A DNA stretch of 64,000 bases from an uncultured bacterium (GCA_903884945.1 CAISGR010000103.1:1-64000), one strand, 5' to 3'; counted from the stretch's first letter, positions 46,164-55,113 are shown. Notes: generated by a model from the sequence alone, not told the origin. Numbers and translations are program-made.

Positions 46164-47455
46164 GACCGGCACTCGATCGCCGGACGAGCGTTTGCCGTCC
46201 TCAACAACGGGATAGCGGCAAGCCCGAACAGCGCTGTCGCCAGCACGACAAAGGTCACGAGGCCACCCGAAAAATCGTCGCGGACGATGGCGAGTGCCAG
46301 CCCGGTGGCGAGCGGCCCGGCGGCCAGCCCGATCTTCTCCGCGGCGGTCCACATGCCCGTCAGCGTCCCTTGGGCAGCCGCGCCGGTCGCTGCCCGGTCG
46401 TGGATCAGGTGCGCGACCATGGTGTAGGGAAGGACCTGGAGTCCGGCAAAGGCGGGGCCGGCAAGCGCGAAGCCGGCCAGCATTGCGGGCCAGCTGTGAT
46501 ATCGCGCCGCGAACGCCACGATCGTCGCAGCGATGATATAGCCGAGGACCGAAGCCGTCAGCGCGGGCACCTCGCCCCATCGCCGGCCCGCCCAGGACAG
46601 TCCGGGCGCGGTGAGGCTGGTGGCGATCAGCATAAGGCCGAGCGCGACGCCGATATCCGCCTCGCTCCGCGCGAGCGCACGCGTGATCAGATAGGGTGCC
46701 GACGCCGATATGATTCCGGCAGCGGCGAGCATCAGCACATAGGCAAGCAGCAAGGACCGGAAGCCATGATCGCGCGCGGCGGCTCCTGCCTGTTGCCCGA
46801 GCGACGGTCGCTCGATCGTCCCCAGGGGCGCGGGGCCGTCGCGACCGTGCAATACGAGCAGGGGGCACAGCATGAAGGCGGCGCAGGCTCCCCCCAGGCA
46901 GAGCGCCATGAAGGCATAGCCGGCCCGGCCCCCGCCGCCCGCGGCGACGAGCATCGGCGCGAGCGAAGCGCCCGCGAGCACCCCGATCATCGCGGCGGCC
47001 ATGCGCCATCCGACGAGGCGCGACCGGTCGGCCGGGTTTTCTGCGAATTCGGCGGGCATGGCGACATAGGGGACCGCAAAGAAAGCGTAGCAGGTGACGA
47101 GCGCCAGATAGCTGATCGCTACCCACAGCGAGAGCCCGACGGGCGGCAGGGGCGGCGGCGCGAAGAGCAGGGCGAACGCTGCGCCCGTCCCGATGGCGCC
47201 CGCCACCAGAAAGGGGCGCCGCCGGCCGAAGCGACTTGCCGTCCGGTCCGACCATCCTCCCACGAACGGATCCCAGAACAGCGTCCACAGCTTCGGGACG
47301 AAGACGATCAACGCCGCCACCCCTGCGGGTATCCGCACGATCTCGGTGCAGAAATAGAGCAGCAGGACGCTCGGTACCGTCGAAAAGGCTCCCGTGCCGA
47401 AGGAGCCGATCGCGTAAAATCCCGTCTCGTGCCCGCTGAAAGGCCTGCCGCGCAT
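46160..47455 (-). CDS. MFS transporter, GPH (MFS_2) type
   Basis: The 431-residue transporter has about 12 membrane helices. PKLWTLFWDPFVGGWSDRT and FGRRRPFLVAGAIGTG in the first half are hallmarks of the glycoside-pentoside-hexuronide:cation symporter family, members of which also move non-sugar compounds. It lies between the MaoC hydratase (5 bases) and the CoA ligase (ATGA overlap), and is therefore likely to import the acid or its precursor. Confidence 0.9.
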   Translation of the reverse strand: MRGRPFSGHETGFYAIGSFGTGAFSTVPSVLLLYFCTEIVRIPAGVAALIVFVPKLWTLFWDPFVGGWSDRTASRFGRRRPFLVAGAIGTGAAFALLFAPPPLPPVGLSLWVAISYLALVTCYAFFAVPYVAMPAEFAENPADRSRLVGWRMAAAMIGVLAGASLAPMLVAAGGGGRAGYAFMALCLGGACAAFMLCPLLVLHGRDGPAPLGTIERPSLGQQAGAAARDHGFRSLLLAYVLMLAAAGIISASAPYLITRALARSEADIGVALGLMLIATSLTAPGLSWAGRRWGEVPALTASVLGYIIAATIVAFAARYHSWPAMLAGFALAGPAFAGLQVLPYTMVAHLIHDRAATGAAAQGTLTGMWTAAEKIGLAAGPLATGLALAIVRDDFSGGLVTFVVLATALFGLAAIPLLRTANARPAIECRS

Positions 47456-47460
47456 CGCGC

Positions 47461-47952
47461 TCAAGCTGCGTCGGCGGGGATGGCGATCGACAGCCAGTCG
47501 GCAACCAGCGCCGGGCGATCGCCGCCTTCGATCTCGATCCGACAGGCGAATGTCGTGAGCCAGCGCTCCTGTTGGTCGGCGATCCTTTCGATCACCTGGA
47601 AATGGCCGCGGACGCGATCGCCCGCGCGGACGGGCGCGATGAAACGAACCCGGTTGAAACCGTAATTGAGGAAGTGGCCCGGCTCGCGCCGGTCCGCCTG
47701 CGGCCCGGTTCCGACCGCTTCGTGCAGCATGTGAGTCAGCAGCGACAGCGTGAGGAATCCGAAGGCGATCGGTGTGCCATAGGGACTGTTGTGTCGCGCC
47801 CATTCCGGATCGACATGCATTGGGTCGGGATCTTTGGTGATCACGCCGAACTGGCTGATCATGTCCTGGGTGACGTCGATCCACGCGCTCGGGCCAAGCG
47901 TGTCTCCGGGGCGCAGCGAGGCGCTGGTCGGCGGGGCAGATATGTTCGTCAT
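47461..47952 (-). CDS. MaoC-like (hotdog fold) dehydratase
   Basis: The 163-residue protein has the hydratase 2 motif region ISQFGVITKDPDPMHVDPEW near residue 33, where Asp and His form the active site, then SPYGTPIAFGFLTLSLLTHM and the strand FNRVRFIAPVRAGDRVRG. MaoC-like enzymes hydrate enoyl-CoA esters. It heads the MaoC, transporter, ligase operon, with operator site 2 centred about 35 bases upstream. Confidence 0.9.
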   Translation of the reverse strand: MTNISAPPTSASLRPGDTLGPSAWIDVTQDMISQFGVITKDPDPMHVDPEWARHNSPYGTPIAFGFLTLSLLTHMLHEAVGTGPQADRREPGHFLNYGFNRVRFIAPVRAGDRVRGHFQVIERIADQQERWLTTFACRIEIEGGDRPALVADWLSIAIPADAA

Positions 47953-47980
47953 GGGGTTCCCATCGGGGGTTGCACTTTTA

Positions 47981-47994
47981 TGAGATTGGCCTCA
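47981..47994. promoter_or_regulatory. TGAG-N6-CTCA operator, site 2 (in front of TetR and MaoC genes)
   Basis: TGAGATTGGCCTCA lies between the divergent MaoC and TetR genes, 28 and 58 bases from their starts. The wider context ATGAGATTG(G/A)CCTCA matches the minus-strand reading of site 4. TTGCAC (47971-47976) precedes it at a -35-like place for the TetR gene. Autoregulation plus control of the MaoC operon is the expected arrangement. Confidence 0.75.
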
Positions 47995-48052
47995 TTTATG
48001 GGCGCCGTCAATCGGCAAGCACGTCGAGATCGGTTCTTTGCAAGATGAATTC

Positions 48053-48763
48053 ATGACTCTTTCGTATATCGAGCACCTTGAAGCTGCCTATCGCGACGAC
48101 CCGCCCAAGCAAAAAGGGCAGAGGACGCGCGATCGTATCAAGATCGCAACCGCTAAGGTTCTTGAGAAGAAGGGCTATCATGCGATGCGTGTCTCGGATG
48201 TTACCGAGACCGCGGAGATGGCGGAAGGTTCATTTTACATTTACTTCAAGGACAAGACCGATGTGACGGTTACCGTCCTGACGGATCTTCTCGAGAATTT
48301 CTTCAGCCTGGAAGCGCCGCGGGAGGGCACGCGTTCGGCCTATGACTCGATCCGGCTGACGAACCGCCGCTGGATTTCGGTCTGTCGCGCCAATGCGGGC
48401 CTGATGCGATGCATTCTTCAGGTGGGAGACGAAACGCCGGAGTTCGCGCGACTCAGCCAGAACGCCAACCGGATCTGGTACCGGCGTGTCGCCGAGGGCG
48501 TTCGCCGCCGTCGCGGGACCAGCGACGCGATCCCCATGTTCGCGGCCTATCTGCTCGGCGGCATGATGGATGAGCTCGTGCGCAAGCTGATCGTCTATCC
48601 CGATCCCGGCCTACTCGAACTGATGGCCGAAATGGGTGCCGATGACGATATGGTTGCCGATGCGAGCAGCCTCATATGGCTGCGGATTTTCTATCCAAAG
48701 CAGTCGGCGCCGGACGATCTGGCGCCATCGGTGGCGGCGCTCGCGGCCTGGCTCGCGCCATGA
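48053..48763 (+). CDS. TetR-family regulator, likely repressor of the D-peptide-like regulon
   Basis: The 236-residue protein has a TetR helix-turn-helix (KGYHAMRVSDVTETAEMAEG, then SFYIYFKDKTDV) at about residues 40-72 and a helical ligand domain. It is the only DNA-binding protein inside the cluster, and the TGAG-N6-CTCA palindromes occur beside all surrounding promoters, so it is the obvious reader. Its stop overlaps the M55 peptidase start (ATGA). I prefer the ATG; a TTG five codons upstream is possible and the ribosome site is weak. Confidence 0.9.
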   Translation: MTLSYIEHLEAAYRDDPPKQKGQRTRDRIKIATAKVLEKKGYHAMRVSDVTETAEMAEGSFYIYFKDKTDVTVTVLTDLLENFFSLEAPREGTRSAYDSIRLTNRRWISVCRANAGLMRCILQVGDETPEFARLSQNANRIWYRRVAEGVRRRRGTSDAIPMFAAYLLGGMMDELVRKLIVYPDPGLLELMAEMGADDDMVADASSLIWLRIFYPKQSAPDDLAPSVAALAAWLAP

Positions 48764-49584
48764 GATTTTATGTCTCGGCCGATATCGAGGGAATCGCCGG
48801 CGTGGTCTCGCGCGAGCAGACGCGCCCGGGCGGCTTCGAATATGAAGCTGCGCGGACCTGGATGACGCAGAGTGTGGTTGCCCTGTGCGAGGCCGCACAC
48901 GCCGAAGGAGCGAGCGAGATCGTGGTCAGCGATTCGCACGGCAACGGTCTCAATATCCATCCGGAAATGCTGCCCGATCATGTCCGACTCGTCCGGTCCT
49001 GGCCGCGGCCGCTGGGCATGATGCAGGGGATCGAAGCCGGCCGCTTCGATGGCGCGTTCCTGCTCGGATATCATGCCGGCTCCTCCAATGCCGAGGGCGT
49101 GCTGGCGCACACCATGAGCAGCGACCTGATCCACGAGATCCGGCTCGGTGGGAAGGTGGCGAGCGAGGCGGTGATCAGTGCCGCGATCGCCGGCCATTAC
49201 GGCGTGCCGGTGCTGATGGTCGCGGGGGACGATGTGGCGGTGCGCGAGACGCGCGCGCTGCTCGGGCCGATCGCGTCCGCCACGCTCAAACAGGCTTATG
49301 GCAGCTATTCGGCCATCAGTCCGACCCCGGCGGTCGCGCTCGGCCTGCTCCGCACGGCGGTCACGCAAGCCGTTGCGCTGGTGGGGACGCTTGAACCCTA
49401 CAGGCTGCCGGGACCGATCGATCTCGAAATCACGCTGCGCACCCGTTTTGTCGCCGAGTGGCTGTCCTACCTGCCTGGGGTCGAGCGTCTGGACGCCTAT
49501 TCCGTTCGCTATCCGGTGAAGGATGTCGAGGCGCTCTCGAAATTCCTGATGTTTATGACCACGGCCCGCCTGGCCCTGGCGTAG
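48760..49584 (+). CDS. M55-family D-aminopeptidase (DppA-like)
   Basis: The 274-residue enzyme has the metal-binding start VSADIEGIAGV (Asp8, Glu10), SDSHGNG (His60) and GYHAGSS (His105), which define the DppA/M55 zinc peptidases. Bacillus DppA removes N-terminal D-alanine and glycine from peptides. It is made in one mRNA with the TetR regulator and the D-threonine-aldolase-like enzyme. This suggests D-amino acid residues in the substrate, which is inference from the family. Confidence 0.92.
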   Translation: MRFYVSADIEGIAGVVSREQTRPGGFEYEAARTWMTQSVVALCEAAHAEGASEIVVSDSHGNGLNIHPEMLPDHVRLVRSWPRPLGMMQGIEAGRFDGAFLLGYHAGSSNAEGVLAHTMSSDLIHEIRLGGKVASEAVISAAIAGHYGVPVLMVAGDDVAVRETRALLGPIASATLKQAYGSYSAISPTPAVALGLLRTAVTQAVALVGTLEPYRLPGPIDLEITLRTRFVAEWLSYLPGVERLDAYSVRYPVKDVEALSKFLMFMTTARLALA

Positions 49585-49593
49585 AATCCTGCG

Positions 49594-50739
49594 ATGACCG
49601 GCTCTTCGCGCATCAACGCGCCGCTGATCGGGCGTCCGGCATCGCGCGCGGCCCTTAATACACCGGCGCTGGTGCTCGACCTCTCCTCGTTCGAGCGCAA
49701 TCTCGCCTCGATGGCGGAAGCTGCCCGGCGTCGTGGCGTTCAGCTTCGCCCCCATGCCAAGACGCACAAATGTTGCGAGATTGCGCGCCGGCAGATCGCG
49801 GCTGGCGCGATCGGTTTGTCCTGCGCCAAGCTGGCCGAGGCGGAGATCTTCGCGCAGTCGGGGATCGGCGGCCTGTTGCTGACCTCGCCGGTCGTGACGC
49901 GCCAGGGGATCGAGCGGCTGACGGCGCTTGCCCGGGTTGCGCCCGATCTGATGCTGGTCGCCGACGATCCCGAGAACGTCCGGGCGCTGGACGAGGCGGC
50001 CGCGGCTGCCGGCCTTTGCCTGCGCGTCCTGGTCGATCTCGATGTCGGCCTGCATCGCACTGGCGTCGCATCGGTTGGAGACGGCATCGCGCTCGCGCGG
50101 ATGATCGCCCGGAGTCCGGCACTCACCTTTGCGGGGCTGCAGGGCTATGCCGGCCATGCGATGCACATTGCCGGCCGCGAGGCCCGCCTGGCAGCGCTGG
50201 AGGCGTCGGCCCGCCAGCTTCGCGATCTGCGCGACGGACTGACGCGTGTCGGCCTCCCGCCCGCGATCGTGACTGGCGGAGGAACCGGCAGCTTCGACCT
50301 CGATCCCGGGTTCGACGTGCTGACCGAGCTTCAGGTCGGCTCCTACGTCTTCATGGACCGCGAATATGCCGAGATATGGAGCGATTGCCGCGAGACACCG
50401 CCATTCGAGGCGGCGCTCTTCGTCCAGACGACGGTGATCAGCGCGAGCCATCCCGGCCGGTGTACCACTGATGCGGGCTGCAAGGCCTTCGCCACCGAGG
50501 CAGGGCCGCCGCGGATCGTGGCGGGCGCGCCGGACGGTGCGCACTATGCCTTTTTCGGCGACGAGCAGGGGCTCGTCACGTTCGCCGAGGAGCAGGGGCG
50601 GCTGGCCCCCGGCAGCGTGCTCACCTGCCTCACCCCGCACTGCGATCCGACCGTCAATCTCTACGATGTCCTGCACGTCGTCCGGGATGATGTGCTGCAG
50701 GATATCTGGCGGATCGAGGCGCGCGGCTGCTCGCAGTGA
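49594..50739 (+). CDS. D-threonine aldolase/D-serine dehydratase-like PLP enzyme
   Basis: The 381-residue fold III PLP enzyme has an alanine-racemase-like N-terminus with the PLP lysine in LRPHAKTHKC (Lys56). GLQGYAGHAMHIAG and TGGGTGSFDLD lie in the phosphate-binding half, and TPHCDPT near residue 349 matches the HxC/HxD metal site of D-threonine aldolase, D-serine dehydratase and beta-hydroxyaspartate dehydratase. It should act on a D-beta-hydroxy-amino acid. It follows the M55 gene by nine bases. Confidence 0.88.
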   Translation: MTGSSRINAPLIGRPASRAALNTPALVLDLSSFERNLASMAEAARRRGVQLRPHAKTHKCCEIARRQIAAGAIGLSCAKLAEAEIFAQSGIGGLLLTSPVVTRQGIERLTALARVAPDLMLVADDPENVRALDEAAAAAGLCLRVLVDLDVGLHRTGVASVGDGIALARMIARSPALTFAGLQGYAGHAMHIAGREARLAALEASARQLRDLRDGLTRVGLPPAIVTGGGTGSFDLDPGFDVLTELQVGSYVFMDREYAEIWSDCRETPPFEAALFVQTTVISASHPGRCTTDAGCKAFATEAGPPRIVAGAPDGAHYAFFGDEQGLVTFAEEQGRLAPGSVLTCLTPHCDPTVNLYDVLHVVRDDVLQDIWRIEARGCSQ

Positions 50740-50763
50740 ACGGCGCGCGGCACGATCCGTTCA
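50737..50763. terminator. Inverted repeat joining two convergent stop codons
   Basis: TGAACGG (including the stop of the PLP enzyme) and CCGTTCA (including the stop of the serine hydrolase) are perfect 7-base arms. The layout suits a two-way terminator although there is no T run. Confidence 0.45.
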
Positions 50764-52218
50764 CGGGCCGGCGGTCGCCTCGAAGGTGGAGCCGTAATAG
50801 GACATGAAGACCTTGCGCCGCCTGCCGCGGCCGTCGAACCGGAACCGATGCTCGTCGTCGAAGCGTGAGACGAACACACCATTGCCCTGATAGCGGAGCG
50901 GGATTGCGGGCCCTGCTTCGCCACCGGCGATGAAGCTCAGGTGAAGCGCGCCGTCTTTGACGACGAAGCGCATCCCATCGACCGCGAACCGGATTTCGCC
51001 CAGGGCATAGTCGCCGGCGAAGCGGCCGACATCCTCGTTCACGAGCCGGGCGTCGACGATGACTGGCTGCGCGATCCCCAGCACGGCGCGGGCGATCTTC
51101 TGCTCGAGCGAGACGATCGAGACGGCGGCATTCTGCAGATTGGCGAGGACGACGATCGTCACATCGTCATCGGGATAATAGGAATATTGCGAGGAGAAGC
51201 CGAAGATATCGCCGGGATGGCCGATCTTGCGATGCCCCTCGAACTCGGTTTCGGCGAGGCATCCCAGCGCATAGGGGAGCAAGGTTCCGCTCTTCAGCCG
51301 GTCGCGCTGCAGGATCAGTTGGCGGACCGCCGGCGGGGTCGGGCCGTCGCCGAAGACGCCGCGCCGGTATTTGAGCATATCGTCGACAGTGGAGAGGACT
51401 GCCCCGGCCGAAAAGGCGATCAGCGGATCATAGCGTTGCGCGTTCTCGATGCCATTCCGCCCCATCATATAGCCGCGCGCGCGCCGCGGCAGGATCGTTG
51501 CCCAACCGGTAACCGAGCTGTTGGCCATCCCGAAGGGGACGAAGATATGGTCGTGGAGGTAGCGCTCATAGCTCAGCCCGGACACCTTCTCGATGATCAG
51601 GCCGAGCAGGTAGATGCCCGAATTGGTGTAGCTCCACCGTGTCCCCGGTTCGAACTGAAGGGGCCTGTTCGCGAACCAGCCGACGACCTGCTGCCGGGTG
51701 ATCGGATCCTGGCTGGTGCGCGGAAAGCCGGGGATGTCGAGATAGCCGACCAGGCCCGATGTGTGATCGAGCAGGTTGCGGATGCGTATCGCGGCTACGG
51801 CCGCCGACAAGCCGTCGACATATTTGCCGGCCGGATCGTCCAGCCCGATCTTTCCCTGCGACACGAGTTGCATGATCGACAGGCCCGTCATGGTCTTGGT
51901 GACGGAGCCGATCGGGAAGATCGCCTCGGGCGTCGCCATCACCCCGTTTTCCAGGTCGATATGGCCGAAGCCGCGACGATAGAGTGTCCTTTCCCCTTTC
52001 TGGACAGCGACGACCACCCCGGGGAAAGGGCCCTGTTCCATCGCGCGCTGCACGACGTCCGCGATCGTGTCCCCGACGGGATCGCCCTGCGCTCCCGCGG
52101 GCATCGCGCTCGACAGCATCAGCGCCCCTGAAAGCCCGAACAGCCCGCGGCGCGATACCGTCGACGACGCCTCGGGTGCGGGGAAGGCAGTCCATGGTGC
52201 GGGCGGGACGTATCTCAT
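50761..52218 (-). CDS. Serine hydrolase of the beta-lactamase/MlrB superfamily
   Basis: The 485-residue exported hydrolase has a Tat-like signal (SRRGLFGLSGALMLSSA, residues 22-38), the catalytic SxxK in IGSVTKTM (Ser105, Lys108), YTN at 197-199 (WSYTNSG) and a C-terminal beta domain. This is the class C beta-lactamase-like fold, which includes D-aminopeptidases, esterases and MlrB of microcystin degradation. I cannot say which reaction it performs. It is divergent from the DAO-like oxidase with operator site 3 between them; TTGACA (minus, 52307-52302) lies 17 bases before the operator half-site TGAGAT, a candidate promoter. Confidence 0.9.
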   Translation of the reverse strand: MRYVPPAPWTAFPAPEASSTVSRRGLFGLSGALMLSSAMPAGAQGDPVGDTIADVVQRAMEQGPFPGVVVAVQKGERTLYRRGFGHIDLENGVMATPEAIFPIGSVTKTMTGLSIMQLVSQGKIGLDDPAGKYVDGLSAAVAAIRIRNLLDHTSGLVGYLDIPGFPRTSQDPITRQQVVGWFANRPLQFEPGTRWSYTNSGIYLLGLIIEKVSGLSYERYLHDHIFVPFGMANSSVTGWATILPRRARGYMMGRNGIENAQRYDPLIAFSAGAVLSTVDDMLKYRRGVFGDGPTPPAVRQLILQRDRLKSGTLLPYALGCLAETEFEGHRKIGHPGDIFGFSSQYSYYPDDDVTIVVLANLQNAAVSIVSLEQKIARAVLGIAQPVIVDARLVNEDVGRFAGDYALGEIRFAVDGMRFVVKDGALHLSFIAGGEAGPAIPLRYQGNGVFVSRFDDEHRFRFDGRGRRRKVFMSYYGSTFEATAGP

Positions 52219-52270
52219 GAGCTTCTCCTCGACTGGACCACGCGGTCAGCGCTTGCGCCTGTAATATATA

Positions 52271-52284
52271 TGAGTATGATCTCA
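52271..52284. promoter_or_regulatory. TGAG-N6-CTCA operator, site 3
   Basis: TGAGTATGATCTCA is identical to site 1 along with its flanks (20 bases). Rightward, TATGAT inside it with TTGCGC at 52253-52258 could be the DAO oxidase promoter. Leftward it overlaps the -10 region of the serine hydrolase promoter. Confidence 0.75.
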
Positions 52285-52388
52285 TCTTCATTAGATGGCT
52301 TTGTCAAGGGCAGCCCGCGTCCGGGCCGGCAAGGGGAATCGCAACGGCATCGACGGCCAGTGGCCTCGATGAAACAGGATAGCCGCGA

Positions 52389-53495
52389 ATGACGAATCTA
52401 GATTGCGATTTCCTCGTCATCGGCGCCGGCATGGCGGGCGTCTCGGCCGCCGCGGCGCTTGCGCCGCGCGGTCGCGTGGTGGTGGCCGAGCAGGAAGAAC
52501 ATCCGGGCTATCACGCGACCGGACGGTCGGCCGCGATCTTCGCTGACAGCTACGGCAACGATCTGGTCCGTCGATTGAGCGCCGAAAGCCGCCGGCTGAT
52601 GGAGGGATGGCGTGACGCGGGTGGAGAGGGAGACATTCTTCGTCGGCGTGGCCTTCTCTATGTAATGCTCGAAGCAAGCAGCCATCAGGCCTTCGACGAT
52701 CTCGACGACCTTCCTCGATTGTCGGCGGCGGAAGCCTGCGCGCTCGTGCCGATCCTCAAGGAGGAGGCGATCGCGCATGCCCGATGGGAGGCGGGGGCCG
52801 CTGACATCGACGTCCATGCGCTCCTGGACGGCTATCTGCGCACGCTGCGGGCGAAGGGTGGGGCGCTCGTCCGCCAGGCGCCGGTGCGGTCCGCACGCCG
52901 CCTCGACGGGCGCTGGCGAATCGCCGCGGGTGACCAGGTCATTTGCGCTGACGTGGTCGTGAATGCCGCCGGGGCATGGGCGGGCGAGGTGGGCGCCTTG
53001 TTCGGGGCGTCGCCCCCCGGGCTCGTGCCGATGCGTCGGAGCGCTGCGATCATCGATGGGCCGGCAGGCCAGTCGGTCGATCACTGGCCGATGGTGGTCG
53101 ATATGGCCGAGAGCCTCTATTTCAAGCCCGAGGCCGGCAAGCTCATGATTTCCCCGGCCGATGCCGAGCCGTCGCCGCCGTGCGATGCCTTTGCCGACGA
53201 TTTCGCCATCGCCATGGCAGTCGACCGGTTGGAGACGATCACCACGCTGCAGGTCCGGCACGTGCGGACCCCCTGGGCCGGTCTGCGCACCTTCACGCCG
53301 GATCAGGCGCCCCTGATCGGCTTCGATCCGCTCGTCGAGGGGCTCTTCTGGCTCGCCGGGCAGGGTGGCTTCGGGATCCAGACGGCCCCTGCCGCTGCCC
53401 GGTTGACCGCGGCGCTGATCGCTGGCAGCGATACGGGTTTCTCGACCGACATGGACGCGCTGGTCACCGGCGTCTCGCCCGCGCGCTTTCGCTGA
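52389..53495 (+). CDS. FAD-dependent D-amino-acid/glycine oxidase-like protein
   Basis: The 368-residue DAO-family flavoenzyme has an N-terminal FLVIGAGMAGVSAAAALAPRG (GxGxxG), HPGYHATGRSAAIFADSYG, VVVNAAGAWAGEVGALFGA and a C-terminal GLFWLAGQGGFGIQTAPAAA. It has no signal peptide, unlike the flavoenzyme at 25457. It probably deaminates a D- or N-substituted amino acid released by the peptidases of the regulon. It is alone in its transcript and converges with the MlrC-type gene after 15 bases. Confidence 0.88.
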   Translation: MTNLDCDFLVIGAGMAGVSAAAALAPRGRVVVAEQEEHPGYHATGRSAAIFADSYGNDLVRRLSAESRRLMEGWRDAGGEGDILRRRGLLYVMLEASSHQAFDDLDDLPRLSAAEACALVPILKEEAIAHARWEAGAADIDVHALLDGYLRTLRAKGGALVRQAPVRSARRLDGRWRIAAGDQVICADVVVNAAGAWAGEVGALFGASPPGLVPMRRSAAIIDGPAGQSVDHWPMVVDMAESLYFKPEAGKLMISPADAEPSPPCDAFADDFAIAMAVDRLETITTLQVRHVRTPWAGLRTFTPDQAPLIGFDPLVEGLFWLAGQGGFGIQTAPAAARLTAALIAGSDTGFSTDMDALVTGVSPARFR

Positions 53496-53510
53496 TCCTC
53501 GCGGCTGCAT

Positions 53511-54998
53511 TCAGGCCAGCGGGATGGACCGGGGAAGGGGCGCCTCGCCGTCGATCGGCCAGCGCGGCCGCCCGATGTTGCGATAGGCATAATGTCGCAG
53601 GTCCGACTGGAGGCTGCCCGGCCCGTCCAGATACATCACCGCCCGTGCCAGCGGCGCGAAGCCATCGTGGAAATGCTGGCTGGATTTGACGACGATCACC
53701 CGCTTGTCCTCCAGTCGCACGCCCAGTCCGGTGAAGAGGTCTGGTCCGCGCGCCTGGTCCCGTTCGCTCACCAGCACGATCTCGATGCCCGATCCCCGGA
53801 CGGCGGCGGCCCGCCCGAGCGGAAAGGGCTCGCCGGCGAAATCCTGTCTGGCGTGCGCGTCCAGTCCGATGATCGCCACCTCCAGGTCGATCGGATTTCC
53901 CGACAGCGGTCCGGTCTTGCCGCCGATCCGCAGCGATAGCCGTGCGCCCAGGCCTGCGGAGAAGGCGATGGCCACCGCCTGCGGATCCCAGAGCGGCCCG
54001 ATGCAGGCCCCGGTGACGCCGCGATCCAGCATCGCGGCGAGCACGAAGGTCGAATCGCCTGCCGCCCCGCCGCCGGGATTGTCCGCGCTGTCGGCGAGCA
54101 CATAGGGGCGATCTCCCGGGCCGTCCGCCTCGATCCTCCGCATCGCATCGGCGAAGGTCAGGCTGGTGTCGGGCGAGGACAGCGCGATCGCGCGCGCGCG
54201 CGTCGCGATCTCCCGCGCGATGGCATCGGCCGTGCCGGCATCACCGTCGCAGATCGCGAGCGCCCGGGTGCCGAAATCGGGCCCGTCGCCCCAGGGGAAG
54301 CCATGGATGAGCGACACGGAGAGCGCCGCGCCCGATCGTTCGATCTCGCGCATGCGCTCGACCAGCGCGCGGACCTCGGGGCGCGAGGTGTGGAAGATGC
54401 CGATCACGCCGCTGTCCCAGATCGCGGGGGTCGGCGCGATGGCGCCGCGCTGCTTCGCGATCAGCAGGTCCCAGACTTCTTCGGCCCGCTCGCGAAAATC
54501 GACATGCGGATATTCCTTGTAGGCGACCAGCACGTCGCAGGCCCGGACCATCGCCGGGGAGAGATGCGCATGCGGATCGATCATCGCGCCGATGGCGCAA
54601 CCCGGCCCTGCGAGCGCCCGCAGATGGCCGAGCAGGTCGCCTTCGCAATCGTCATAGCCGTCGGCGATCATCGCCCCGTGCAGGTGTATCGCGACGATAT
54701 CCACCGGCAGCGCCGCCGCCAGGGCCGACAGGATGGCGGCGCGGAACGCCTCATAGGCGGCGCGCGTCACGATCCCGCCCGGATGCGCACCCGCGGTCGG
54801 CCCTTCGCGCAGCGCGATCAGCCCCTCGAGCGCCCGTCGCCGTCCACCGACAAGGAGCGATTCAGGAAAGGGAGGCGCCTCCGCGCGACTGCTGCCATTG
54901 ACCTCATAGCAGCCGCCGAATTCACTGAAACCCGTCGGCAAGGGACTGAAAACATTCGTTTCCTGCGCCAGTCCGGCAACAAAGGCGATCGGTGGCAT
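53511..54998 (-). CDS. M81-family metallopeptidase (MlrC-like)
   Basis: The 495-residue protein matches the MlrC/M81 family. It opens FVAGLAQETNVFSPLPTGF, then IVAIHLHGAMIADGYDDCEG and AMIDPHAHLSPAMV, where acidic and histidine residues bind zinc; the C-terminal part has VLADSADNPGGGAAGDST. MlrC cleaves linearised microcystin-type peptides or peptides containing the Adda residue; most family members have no known substrate. No signal peptide is present, so it is cytoplasmic. AAGGGA precedes the ATG and operator site 4 lies 28 bases upstream. Confidence 0.92.
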   Translation of the reverse strand: MPPIAFVAGLAQETNVFSPLPTGFSEFGGCYEVNGSSRAEAPPFPESLLVGGRRRALEGLIALREGPTAGAHPGGIVTRAAYEAFRAAILSALAAALPVDIVAIHLHGAMIADGYDDCEGDLLGHLRALAGPGCAIGAMIDPHAHLSPAMVRACDVLVAYKEYPHVDFRERAEEVWDLLIAKQRGAIAPTPAIWDSGVIGIFHTSRPEVRALVERMREIERSGAALSVSLIHGFPWGDGPDFGTRALAICDGDAGTADAIAREIATRARAIALSSPDTSLTFADAMRRIEADGPGDRPYVLADSADNPGGGAAGDSTFVLAAMLDRGVTGACIGPLWDPQAVAIAFSAGLGARLSLRIGGKTGPLSGNPIDLEVAIIGLDAHARQDFAGEPFPLGRAAAVRGSGIEIVLVSERDQARGPDLFTGLGVRLEDKRVIVVKSSQHFHDGFAPLARAVMYLDGPGSLQSDLRHYAYRNIGRPRWPIDGEAPLPRSIPLA

Positions 54999-55026
54999 AA
55001 AGAGTCCCTTGAATTTTATATAAAAG

Positions 55027-55040
55027 TGAGGTCAATCTCA
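55027..55040. promoter_or_regulatory. TGAG-N6-CTCA operator, site 4
   Basis: TGAGGTCAATCTCA lies between the MlrC-type and CocE-type genes. On the minus strand TTGACA (55067-55062) and TAAATG (55044-55039), 17 bases apart, form a plausible promoter for the MlrC-type gene that runs into the palindrome. Confidence 0.75.
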
Positions 55041-55113
55041 TTTATTGGTTGCGGAACCTTCTGTCAAAGCACCGTGATCTACCAGGGAGACAGGCACGGT
55101 GCGGCGATCGGGT

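Noticed and set aside
44595..47504. Single 969-codon frame apparently fusing a transporter region to the CoA ligase
   Set aside because: The upstream half is an out-of-frame reading of the MFS gene; the ligase has its own ATG in an ATGA overlap at 46163.
53511..54998. Calling the M81 gene mlrC and the cluster a microcystin-degradation locus
   Set aside because: No MlrA-type membrane protease is present, M81 proteins are common outside microcystin degraders, and the serine hydrolase is only superfamily-level similar.
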